From: Tethya wilhelma
Lineage: Eukaryota > Porifera > Demospongiae > Tethyida > Tethyidae
Length of the DNA: 64,000 bases
Direction of reading: 5' to 3'
Assembly (NCBI GenBank): GCA_964030475.1
Contig: CAXIPT010000001.1
Location: 1,293,681-1,357,680 of the forward strand
The first letter of the stretch is position 1, and each line of letters starts with the position of its first letter. Both the position numbers and the translations under genes were made by a program. Shown one piece after another: positions 23,928 through 33,828 of the stretch. Below the pieces are notes generated by a model, which did not search any database, was not told the origin of the DNA, and worked only from the letters and a program-made list of their open reading frames with translations.

Positions 23928-25500
23928 CTAGACAAGTTTGCAGACATTGGCACTTAAAAAAAATTTAATGTTAAAAGAGTCACTGTCCAACTCCAGTAAA
24001 TCTCTAGGAAGATTGTTCTTTGCATTAATAGTGGCTGGAAAAAATGCGTTCTGGTGAGAGAGTGTTCGACATCTTGGAGTGACAAAAGCCAGGTCACTTG
24101 CAGACCTACTATTGTAGCTGAAGTGTCTGCGCACTATTGGTGCCTCAGAAAACTCAGTGAGACCATGAACGATTTTAAACAGGTGACACAAGCAGGCCTG
24201 GGAGCGCCTTGATTCCAGAGTGGGAAGAGATGCTATGGACAAGAGCTCATCATAATCACTAACTTCTCAGGATTTCAGGCACATTCGAAGGGCAAATCTT
24301 TGTACCTTCTCCAGAGCTTCAATCTGACATTTGTGAAATGGAGACCAAACTAGTGAAGCATATTCTAGGTGAGGACGAATATAACTGAGGTATAACTTCA
24401 ATAAAGTATTAGGGTTGTTGTTCTGGTAGAAGCGCCTGTATAGGAGCCCAATTAGCTTCCTATATAGTTTTAGTACAGATATTCACAATATGTGGGTTCC
24501 AAGACAATGTTGAAGTGATGACAACACCCAGGTATACTTGTACTCATGAATTGTTGTAATTGGTGCACCATTAATGGTGAGACTTGGTGGCGAAACTGAT
24601 TGAGATCTCTTTCTTGAGATCAGCATTTGCCTACACTTACTAGTGTTGAACTGTAGATGCTTGTTGGATATACATGAAGACACAGAATTTACATCCAATT
24701 GGAGTTGGTTGTAATCAGCTGGAGATTTTATGATTCTGTACAGGGCAATGTCGTCTGCAAACAAACTGATACCACTACCATCTGAAATTGATACAGCAAC
24801 CTCATTTATATAGCTGATAAAAGTAGCGGCCCCAAGACAGATCCTTGTGGTACTCCTGAGACATCAGGTAAGATGTGAGACATTTCCATCGATAGCAACG
24901 AATTGAGACCTATTTAATAGATAGTTGTGAATCCATCTAAGAAAATAGGCATCCACACCTAATTCCCTTAGCACATGTAACAATGAGAGATGCATGGAGT
25001 ACAGAGTCAAAAGCTTTTTGCACATCAAAAAATACTATGCATACTTCAAAGCCATGGTCGAGAGCTTCTGAACAGTCATGGATAAGCTTAATCAGTGCTG
25101 AGGTGGTAGATCTTGATGCCATGAATCCCCATTGTCTTGGAGAGATTGGAGCATTTTGCTGCAAATGGGATTCAATGATTTCCTTAATGTGCCTTTCAAG
25201 GACTTTGCTAACAATGGGGAGTATAGAAATGGGTCTATAACCCGAGCTAGAGCTCAGTCTTCTTGGTTCCTTTTGAGACCGGTGAGATTCTACCGATTTT
25301 CCAATCAGAGGGGAATACGCCAGTTGATATTGATAAGTTGAACAAGATAGTTAAAGGTGGCGCAATACTTACAGCTGTAGATTTGAGCATCTTAGCAGAA
25401 ATCTGATCATAACCAGTAGACTTTGACGTGTCTAGCTCAGACAGCAGTGCATGAATAGACTCTTCAGTACAGAGAAATTCTTGGACACTGATCAGGCTGC
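23928..25500 (-). pseudogene. Decayed non-LTR retrotransposon ORF2 (reverse transcriptase)
   Basis: The minus strand encodes, in order and with several frame shifts or stops, STGYDQISAKML, GYRPISILPIVSKVLERHIK, SPRQWGFMASRSTTSALIKL, the palm region VFFDVQKAFDSV, the catalytic motif LFADDIALY (FADD), then a thumb region KLYLSYIRPHLEYASLVW and a C-terminal ATINAKNNLPRDLL tail. These are the standard blocks of a Jockey/CR1/I-group LINE reverse transcriptase. The endonuclease domain is absent, so the copy is 5'-truncated. It is not functional as read. Confidence 0.85.
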
Positions 25501-25517
25501 ATGATGGTCAATGTTTA

Positions 25518-25640
25518 GTGATTATGATGAGCTCTTGTCCATAGCATCTCTTCCCACTCTGGAATCAAGGCGCTCCCAGGCCTGCTTGTGTCACCTGTTT
25601 AAAATCGTTCATGGTCTCACTGAGTTTCCTGAAAATCCTG
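25518..25640 (+). pseudogene. Inverted fragment of the same LINE
   Basis: About 100 bp (DELLSIASLPTLESRRSQ on the plus strand) repeats, in opposite orientation, the 3' coding part at 24160-24250. It suggests an inverted or twin-primed insertion or a second fragment. Confidence 0.7.
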
Positions 25641-26394
25641 GCATTGATCAAGAACTATAAGCTTTTAGCTTCTGATACACATATTTTTTTTAGATGAACA
25701 TCAGTACTCCATGCTTATGTCCTTAATTTTCAGAGTAGACTTGCTGTTCTTCAGATTAAGAGTGAACACACACACGGAAAAAACGACTACTATAACCCTT
25801 TCGGCGTGTTTCACATGCCGAGGGTTAATAAAATTTTAATATGATTACTGAATTTTGTTAACATGCACCCAGCTAACACATCAACACATAATTACAACAT
25901 TCTATAGCTAAAGTATAAAGTTGAACGATGTCTGAACAATAATCTTGTAGTGAATTAAAATTTTTTATAATTATACCAAAATGAGTATTATGCTATAAAA
26001 AGGCTCATCAGTCTGAAATTGAGTTAAAGGTTCCAACTTCTATCTTCGTGGGAGAGTCAATGAGTCCCAAGCTTCCTCTAGTCCTTTAGAATTGCCTCCT
26101 CTGATCTCACAACAAACCACCATCTGATGACACGGTTGTCCTTGTTGGTTTTGTATTTCCTCTTGACAGTAAGTTTTTCATCTGGTATATTGCAGTATAG
26201 TGGCCTAATATAGGGATACTTAAGTCGAATAACATTTTGTAGATAACCAGTTTTCGTGGTTTTCTAAGTTTTCTATATTAATGTTAATTAAGCTTTTTTG
26301 GCAATAAATAGCCAGTGTGTTTGTCTAAGCAAAATAAGAAGTCATCTGAAGGATAATGCTACTATATAGTTATCCATAAAAGCACTAGCTGACT
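25641..26394. other. Non-coding region
   Basis: A short dyad CCCTTTCGGCGTG...CATGCCGAGGGTT lies at about 25797-25826. Otherwise the region is AT-rich with no gene recognised. Confidence 0.35.
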
Positions 26395-27085
26395 CTGTAA
26401 AGTTACACACGATACTGTGACATACATATTTATCACAGAGGTTACCTAGGTTTCCTATGGTTATGTTATGGTGTACTATGGTTATCCAAAGTGAACTGAC
26501 TCTTTGAACGCAAAAACTTACGCATTGACTCTGTGAACACACAAAACACACGTAATACTTATCGTACAGCTAGGTTACCTAGGTTTCCTCTGTGTGGTGT
26601 ACCAAAGTGAACTGACTCTTTGAATGCAAAAACTTAAGCACTGACTCTGTGAAAAAAACAAAACACGTAATATTTATTGTACAGGTTACCTAGGTTTCCT
26701 ATATGTGGTGTACTATGGTTATCCAAAGTGAACTGACTCTTTGAACACAAAAACTTTAAGGACTGATTCTGTGAACACACAAAACACAGGTAATATTTAT
26801 CGTACAGGTTACCTAGGTTTCCTATGGTTATGTGTGGTGTACCACGGTTATTCAAAGTGAACTGACTCTTTGAACGCAAAAACTTAAGCTAGAGTCAGTT
26901 CACTTTGAATAACCGTGGTACACCACACATAACCATAGGAAACCTAGGTAATCTGTACGATAAATATTACGTGTGTTTTGTGTGTTCACAGAGTCAGTGC
27001 TTAAGTTTTTGCGTTCAAAGAGTCAGTTCACTTTGGATAACCATAGTACACCGCACATAACCATAGGAAACCTAGGTAATCTGTA
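26395..27085. repeat. Tandem array ending in a large palindrome
   Basis: Units of about 110-120 bp contain GTTACCTAGGTTTCCTATGG, TCCAAAGTGAACTGACTCTT, CAAAAACTTA and GTGAACACACAAAACAC. About four direct units run from 26395 to 26885, and about two inverted units run from 26889 to 27085. The arms at 26810-26885 and 26889-26965 are nearly perfect complements with almost no loop. Confidence 0.85.
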
Positions 27086-27092
27086 TGATAAA

Positions 27093-27406
27093 CAAGTAGT
27101 AAAAATTTCAAAAAAAATGTAGTGTAGGAATGGGCAGTGCGGTAAAAAGTATTGAAACGAGACATGTCTCAATTTTGGCACATGATTATTTCATTTTTAT
27201 TCTTGATCCCTTGTAAGGATCTTATAATAAGTGTCATAAATGCAATGTACAATAGTACCATAGCTTATTGCATTAGTTCAAATTTCTACTATTAATAATA
27301 ATTAGTAAGCTAAGCAGTCGCCGAAATTGAGACATGCCTTGTTCCAATACGTTTTACCGCACTGCCCATTCCTACACTACTAATTTTTTGAAATTTTTAC
27401 TACTTG
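27093..27406. mobile_element. Complete CAAGTAGT foldback MITE
   Basis: The termini CAAGTAGTAAAAATTTC and GAAATTTTTACTACTTG match the element at 22109-22495. It is slightly shorter, with the same AGTGTAGGAATGGGCAGTG sub-terminal block. Confidence 0.85.
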
Positions 27407-27419
27407 TTCATTCACCACT

Positions 27420-27600
27420 ACAGTGGGGAGACTACCAGAGACTGATTAGTCTATACAAAAAGCTTGAGTAGCAGGAGACCTACATGCATTTCACAATGCT
27501 GGAAGAGGCTAATGTGCATGCGCGTAATAATGCCATTTGGATAACGACCTCTGAACTCTACCTACAAAGATGGCTGAATTATAGTACATGAATTTATTAC
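27420..27600 (-). repeat. Right copy of inverted segment flanking MITEs
   Basis: This is the reverse complement of about 21915-22090, adjoining the MITE at 27093-27406. Together the two flank a 4.6-kb accessory block. Confidence 0.7.
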
Positions 27601-27633
27601 ACTAAGTTTCAAACCTTTCTGGTTTTTGTTTAG

Positions 27634-27749
27634 GCTTATATTTGTGATGAAAACGAGTATCAAGGAATGTATAGTACCTATGAAAAGAACTTACTTTGTG
27701 CTATCAAAGTTGGCTCAACACATTCTGGCTCTCTGGAAATCCTTTTCAA
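27634..27749 (+). CDS. Exon possibly continuing the ankyrin gene, or element-derived
   Basis: The exon has AG before 27634 and a GTAAGT donor at 27750. It encodes an open frame (YICDENEYQGMYSTYEKN, then LCAIKVGSTHSGSLEILF) that would join phase 0 to the exon ending at 22975. The same exon plus intron sequence is recognisable at the ends of the Helitron-like element (about 1630-1760 and 6780-6960). It is therefore either a host exon captured by the element or a decayed element copy. I cannot decide which. Confidence 0.4.
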
Positions 27750-27791
27750 GTAAGTCAGTTACGAACTCACGTTAGCAGAACAAAAATGGCA

Positions 27792-29252
27792 CTATGGTGG
27801 CTTCCCACTAGTGCTCTCTATACGAATGCCGAGGAANGGGACATTGAACTTGGCTACACTTTCATATGACTCCTCCCAAACCTCTTGTGTCATATGACTG
27901 GTACTATTAAAAAATGAGTTGAAAAATTCACCAACAGTCTGATGTAAGACAGTCAAACTTAACGGTGAATATCGACCATTTCCTCTAAATCCATTACGTA
28001 CTTCCATATTAACCAACGTCCAGAGTCAACAGTGTACTATTGATGGCTCTCTTCTGCTTTAAAGCATTAACTTTTTTGTTTATTTGATCAAAACACCAAT
28101 TTAGTTTACTACGCTGAGATTCTGGTGATTGATGCTTAAGAGTGTGATTTAAGGAAAATCTCTCGAGTCTAACCATGACTGCAATATAACGCTCTGAGCT
28201 AGCCATTTATGTAACTTCGGAAGTATATTCCTTGACATCATTTAATAGTGTGGGACTGTGATGTAACATAGATACATGTAGTCTGGATGAGTGCATGTGC
28301 ATGTACATGGTATTCCTTTGATTGCATACCTAAAGTTAGCAACACTGTTCAAAATTCCTCCCCACTTGTTGAATACCACTGCAGTTTCTCTAGGATCAAA
28401 CGGTCCATAGAGCATCTCTTTGAACTCTTGAACAGAGAGAGCACCTGTCTTTCGAAAGTTAATACATGTATACATTTCTGATTTCTTTAAAATTGTTTTC
28501 AATTATAAACTCTCTTGTTGCAGTGAACATTTGTTTCAAATCACGACAATTGGCATATGATGCCCATCTGAAATACACCAGAATAAGATTCTTTGGGCAT
28601 TCTGACTTCTTAAAGTCACTCCAGCTAACAAGAGGTGAATACTTTCTTGAACTAGCAATACGGCACCATTCTTTAATATCTCTTAGCTTAACAGAGTTTA
28701 CTTCCTTTGGCTGAAGGGATTTTTAAGAGTGTACGGAGGAGAGAGACTCATTCCAAACACACTTCCCTTAGGCTTAATGAATGGTTCGATTACCTTTACA
28801 CCTTTAACATAGTGTCCAACAAAACACTGAAGATCGAAGACATTTATCGAACCAGCTGTTATCTGATCTCTATAGTCCATTGCAAGCACATAACCCTGGT
28901 GACCATAATGAGGATCTACACAGTGTGTGAAGGAGGGAACTTCAATAATGAGGGATTTTAATATGAGTAAACCTAATCTATAACTTATTTGGCCCACCAA
29001 CCTAACTAGTACAATCATTATATGTGTACATAATGTTTAACTTGTCTCCACTGATATAGAAACACTGTCTATATACACTGATTCTTCTCCATTTGTGAAA
29101 TAACCCTTCACTAACAGTGGCATAATCAAATATGGCTCCTCCATAATAATTATTTTTGAGAACTCACCAAAATGAGAAATAGTGGTAGGTTTTAGTTTGA
29201 AGCCTTGTAGACTATTAAAGTACAGTAGTATTAGCACAGCTACTACTACCAA
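27792..29252 (-). CDS. Unrecognised, possibly decayed multi-part coding region
   Basis: Several long minus-strand frames follow each other with frame changes. The first (29252-29037) opens with a hydrophobic VVVAVLILLYFNSLQGF and then KLKPTTISHFGEFS. The second (29018-28700) includes VDPHYGHQGYVLAMDYRDQI and SVFGMSLSPPYTLKN. Next comes LRDIKEWCRIASSRKY and LVYFRWASYANCRDLKQMF, then LSVQEFKEMLYGPFDPRE and FNKWGGILNSVANFRYA, and finally MASSERYIAVMVRLERFSLN and SYESVAKFNV with an N at 27837. The parts read like one protein broken by frameshifts or short introns, but I do not recognise the family. A lineage-specific gene or an old mobile-element protein are both possible. Confidence 0.35.
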
Positions 29253-29489
29253 TTACACTTGAACAAGACACTTCAATTGCTCTACACTACATACATTCAC
29301 AGTCATAGCGGCACATGAACTTCCACCTTTATTCTATGTGTAGCTACCTCAATGACGGAAACTGAAACTAGATAGCGCGCATTTTAAATCCGAACTACGC
29401 ATGCGCATAAATTACTTTTGCAGCCGTCAACCCCTTACCGGGTTCTAATAATACTGCACTGACACTGCCCCTACATTCTCTTGGAGGAA

Positions 29490-29864
29490 ATGGGCCAATG
29501 GGTGGGAAGCTCTAATAAGCCACACTATCCAGTTATCTCAGCCACTAAGTACTTTACAACCAATTCTCAAGGGTGCAGAGTATCAGATACAAACATATGT
29601 CATGCAGTATACCACATCACACAGCTCATGCTGTTAGCCTTTGACAATAATGTCAACCTCACTAACATCATTTCTATTGCTACTGCAGATTGGTTGTCTA
29701 ATTTAGTATTCAAGATGTTTTACTATAAACCCATATCCAGAACTGTTAATAACTTTACAAGAGCAATTCTTCCAGTAACTGAGTCAACCCCATGGTATGT
29801 TATATATGTATTGTTAGTACAGATGTTGGCTGTTCATGGCCATACTAAAATTTATAATTATTAG
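29490..29864 (+). CDS. Hypothetical protein, unrecognised
   Basis: An ATG at 29490 opens a 124-residue frame (MGQWVGSSNKPHYPVISATK, later NVNLTNIISIATADWLSNLV and a hydrophobic end). A GTATGT donor-like site lies at about 29794, so it may be only a first exon. It is divergent from the minus-strand region across a roughly 230-bp spacer containing ACGCATGCGCA. No domain was recognised. Confidence 0.3.
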   Translation: MGQWVGSSNKPHYPVISATKYFTTNSQGCRVSDTNICHAVYHITQLMLLAFDNNVNLTNIISIATADWLSNLVFKMFYYKPISRTVNNFTRAILPVTESTPWYVIYVLLVQMLAVHGHTKIYNY

Positions 29865-30663
29865 TTTCAACTAAAGTCTATCTGGTTTGAGAATGCTGGT
29901 AGAAAAAATCAAATAACTTTCTTATTATCCAACCAATTTGATTTCAAGTACGATTGAAAAGCATTCGTTCTTCCTGTTCTTTTGATTGCTTTTCTCTATT
30001 TTGTCCCATAAGATAAGTATTGTATAAATCTCATTATTCAAGTTCACTTCCGGCAACATTCTCAACCAGATGGACTTTAATAGTTCATGCAGCCAGGTAA
30101 CATAATTTATACCTTATGGCATGCACATCCGTTCGTTTCTTGACAAACACAGCTATAGCATGCACGCAGAAAGCAAACAGTGAAATGATTATACTCTTGA
30201 AGGCAGACATACAATCATCAATGTACTAACTAGTACATAATTTTCTACTTATGAACAGATGCACAACAGGACACACCTAAACATCACAATCACATTATAC
30301 GGGCTAATGGTCCAAACTGTGAATGGGTTTGGCGGCATTCAAGAGCACTGTGGGAGATCTACTTAGCCTTGCATGATGCATGGTACGTACTCCCACACAG
30401 TTCATGCATGTGTGTGTATATAGAAAATTTGACGTGAAAATACAATTTGGCATGCAAAATACTGATATTTATGAAACAGGATGCAGTTGCATGATTTTTA
30501 AGTGGAATAACCCATCTGTGTATTCAATTCTACAGCTATTATAGGCCAATGAATTACCAGTATTTTAGACTATATAGTAAATCTCAGAGAAAGAGAAACA
30601 CTGTGACACTAAGGTCAATGAAACTTTAAACAGTTTGTCATTGTAGTAAGACTCAGAATAGTC
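29865..30663. other. Intergenic region
   Basis: No gene is visible. A TATA-like TATATAGTA and the run into the gene at 30664 suggest its promoter lies at about 30560-30650. Confidence 0.3.
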
Positions 30664-33213
30664 ATGAGTAAGCTTTCAGTCTATCTTTTGCTTGCTGTGG
30701 TGGTGGTACTTTGTGATGCTAAATCCTATTGTAATCATAGCAGAGGAAAACGAAGAAACAACCAACACAGTGATAACAGAGTAAGTATATATGACAATGT
30801 CATGCAGTCAGGATAATCATGCCAACAGTTTGTTACTCAATAATATCAATTAATTCATGTATATTATAGGATCTGCCAGGTGAACAGTATTATTGTTTGC
30901 AAGAAATTCGAACAATGTCAAAACTAGAGAGGTTTAATACAGCAGCACTATACACTCTGGACAATAAGCAATGTAACTCAAACTGCCTTAAATATATCAC
31001 AAAAACACCGAAGAATAAAGACATTGATACTTGTAGTTGTGTGTGTGACAGTATCAACATCTTGAAACCAAATTGTGACATCAGTCATGAAAGTCAATCA
31101 AGGGCCAAAGATGATATTCTCAGCTCTATTAGTCTAGAGGACTGCAGACAAATTTGCCGTGAGAAGCATCATTCCAAGGCAAGATCAAAGAGAAGAAACA
31201 AACCAAAGTCCAGAAAGAAAACAATGTCCAGAAAGAAAACAAAGTCCACGTCCAAAAGTCCCAGTAAAAAGGCTAAAATGTGCACAAGGAAAACTCGCAC
31301 GAATAATAGAAGGGAAGCTGACTGCATATGTATATGTGAACAAATTCATTCTAAAGGTAAGTATAATGATAATGCGTAAAGAATCAGATTGAACTATATA
31401 TATCGGCCTATATGTCCATCCATGGACTTTCTCTTCTCAGTAATAAGGAGAGAAAGCCTGTAAATGAGACTATGAGAATGTGCATGCAAGCTATATTATA
31501 CATAGCCTACATGAATAACTCTTAGGACTATAGCATGCATGCATGCATGTATAAATATTCTATACATGCAGTTACGCAGCCTCCAACTATATCAAGACCT
31601 AGTACTGAAGCAACTCCTCCTGAGACTACAACCCCTGAAATAACAACTCCAACCACATCTTCTCCAACCACACAAGAAACAACAACTGCACCTACTACTG
31701 CAAGTCCAACCACCACTGAGAGCCCAACCACATCTTCTCCTACAACACAAGAAACAACAACTGAAGTGCCAACAACAACTGCACCTACTACTGCAAGTCC
31801 AATGACATCGTCTCCCACAACACAAGAAACAACAACTGAAGTGCCAACAACAACTGCACCTACTACTGCAAGTCCAACGACATCGTCTCCCACAACACAA
31901 GAAACAACAACTGAAGAGACAACAACAGAGGAAACGACAACAGAGGAGACTACTACAGAGGAAACGACAACAGAGGAGACTACTACAGAGGAAACGACAA
32001 CAGAGGAGACTNTGGACAATAAGCAATGTAACTCAAACTGCCTTAAATATATCACAAAAACACCGAAGAATAAAGACATTGATACTTGTAGTTGTGTGTG
32101 TGACAGTATCAACATCTTGAAACCAAATTGTGACATCAGTCATGAAAGTCAATCAAGGGCCAAAGATGATATTCTCAGCTCTATTAGTCTAGAGGACTGC
32201 AGACAAATTTGCCGTGAGAAGCATCATTCCAAGGCAAGATCAAAGAGAAGAAAGAAACCAAAGTCCAGAAAGAAAACAATGTCCAGAAAGAAAACAAAGT
32301 CCACGTCCAAAAGTCCCAGTAAAAAGGCTAAAATGTGCACAAGGAAAACTCGCACGAATAATAGAAGGGAAGCTGACTGCATATGTATATGTGAACAAAT
32401 TCATTCTAAAGGTAAGTATAATGATAATGCGTAAAGAATCAGATTGAACTATATATATCGGCCTATATGTCCATCCATGGACTTTCTCTTCTCAGTAATA
32501 AGGAGAGAAAGCCTGTAAATGAGACTATGAGAATGTGCATGCAAGCTATATTATACATAGCCTACATGAATAACTCTTAGGACTATAGCATGCATGCATG
32601 CATGTATAAATATTCTATACATGCAGTTACGCAGCCTCCAACTATATCAAGACCTAGTACTGAAGCAACTCCTCCTGAGACTACAACCCCTGAAATAACA
32701 ACTCCAACCACATCTTCTCCAACCACACAAGAAACAACAACTGCACCTACTACTGCAAGTCCAACCACCACTGAGAGCCCAACCACATCTTCTCCTACAA
32801 CACAAGAAACAACAACTGAAGTGCCAACAACAACTGCACCTACTACTGCAAGTCCAATGACATCGTCTCCCACAACACAAGAAACAACAACTGAAGAGAC
32901 AACAACAGAGGAAACGACAACAGAGGAGACTACTACAGAGGAAACGACAACAGAGGAGACTACTACAGAGGAAACGACAACAGAGGAGACTACTACAGAG
33001 GAAACGACTACAGAGGAAACGACAACAGAGGAGACTACTACAGAGGAAACGACTACAGAGGAAACGACCACAGAGGAGACTACTACAGAGGAAACGACAA
33101 CAGAGGAAACGACCACAGAGGAGACTACTACAGAGGAAACGACAACAGAGGAGACTACTACAGAGGAAACGACCACTGAAGAGACAACAAGTGAACCAAC
33201 AACTGATATATAA
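30664..33213 (+). CDS. Secreted Cys-rich protein with mucin-like Thr/Glu tail (gene 1)
   Basis: Exon 1 (30664-30780) encodes a signal peptide (MSKLSVYLLLAVVVVLCDAK). Exon 2 (30870-31356) encodes a basic Cys-rich module: CNSNCLKYI, then CSCVCDSINILKPNC, DCRQIC, a Lys/Arg/Ser-rich insert and finally CICICEQIHSKG. Exon 3 starts at 31572 (repeated at 32627) and is a Thr/Ser/Pro tail that degenerates into many copies of EETTT ending EPTTDI-stop at 33213. The tail should be heavily O-glycosylated, so a secreted mucus or matrix component is likely (inference). Most of exon 2 and exon 3 appears twice, separated by a single N at 32012. I read that as an unmerged overlap and the gene as three exons. 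Family unknown, paralogous to the next gene. Confidence 0.7.
30958..33066 (+). repeat. 1055-bp direct duplication across a single N
   Basis: Positions 30958-32011 recur from 32013 with a constant offset of 1055 and very few differences, for example one Asn/Lys change in the basic insert. Exon, intron and intergenic-looking sequence are all duplicated, and the break falls mid-exon at the N. Confidence 0.85.
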
Positions 33214-33828
33214 CTATATAGGATAGCTGCATACTCTATAGCATCAGTATACTGTAAATGTGGAATAACCAGATTTTTGAAGCCACGACTATATGTTTAC
33301 AATCATAACATGCAGGAGTCTATATACATGATACACCTCATCAAATACCTGACATCATGCCACACATGCACTAATAGAGAGCCAATTGCAATTAAAGCAT
33401 AAACCTTAGTACACTGCATCACAAGGTGAATACAACAATATATAAGTCATTTGTCATATATAGGTGATTGTGTGAGTGTGAACACTGTGAGTAACTAGGT
33501 TAGGTATTTAGGTCAGCCAACTTGTTCTATTGATTCTCGTTTACACCTATGTGTACATATGGGGGAAGTTGGCCATTCATTTTGGAAACAATCCAGGTTG
33601 TATCATTTTGAGTCAATAGGATAAGAACCAATTAGCATGTGACCAGAAAACAAGGTCATACAGTAATTGTTCCAGTGATTACCTTTAACTTAGTATAATA
33701 CTTGTCTTGGCAATGCACTAAACTTCATGGTGTATTTAAACACTGATTTACTAGTATCATTAGCAAAGCGCCAGATTTCAAGACAGTTTTTGCTATTATC
33801 AGTTTCATTCGATTATCCCCTTCCAAAG
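33214..33828. other. Intergenic region between paralogues
   Basis: No coding sequence was recognised. It should contain the gene 1 terminator and gene 2 promoter. Confidence 0.35.

Noticed and set aside
26395..27085. Possible CRISPR-like array
   Set aside because: Units are about 115 bp of continuous repeat without unique spacers, include inverted copies, and lie in a eukaryotic genome.
31528..33176. Minus-strand frames of VVVSS and CCFLC repeats
   Set aside because: They are the reverse complement of the EETTT coding array. The plus-strand reading is spliced in phase to a signal-peptide exon.
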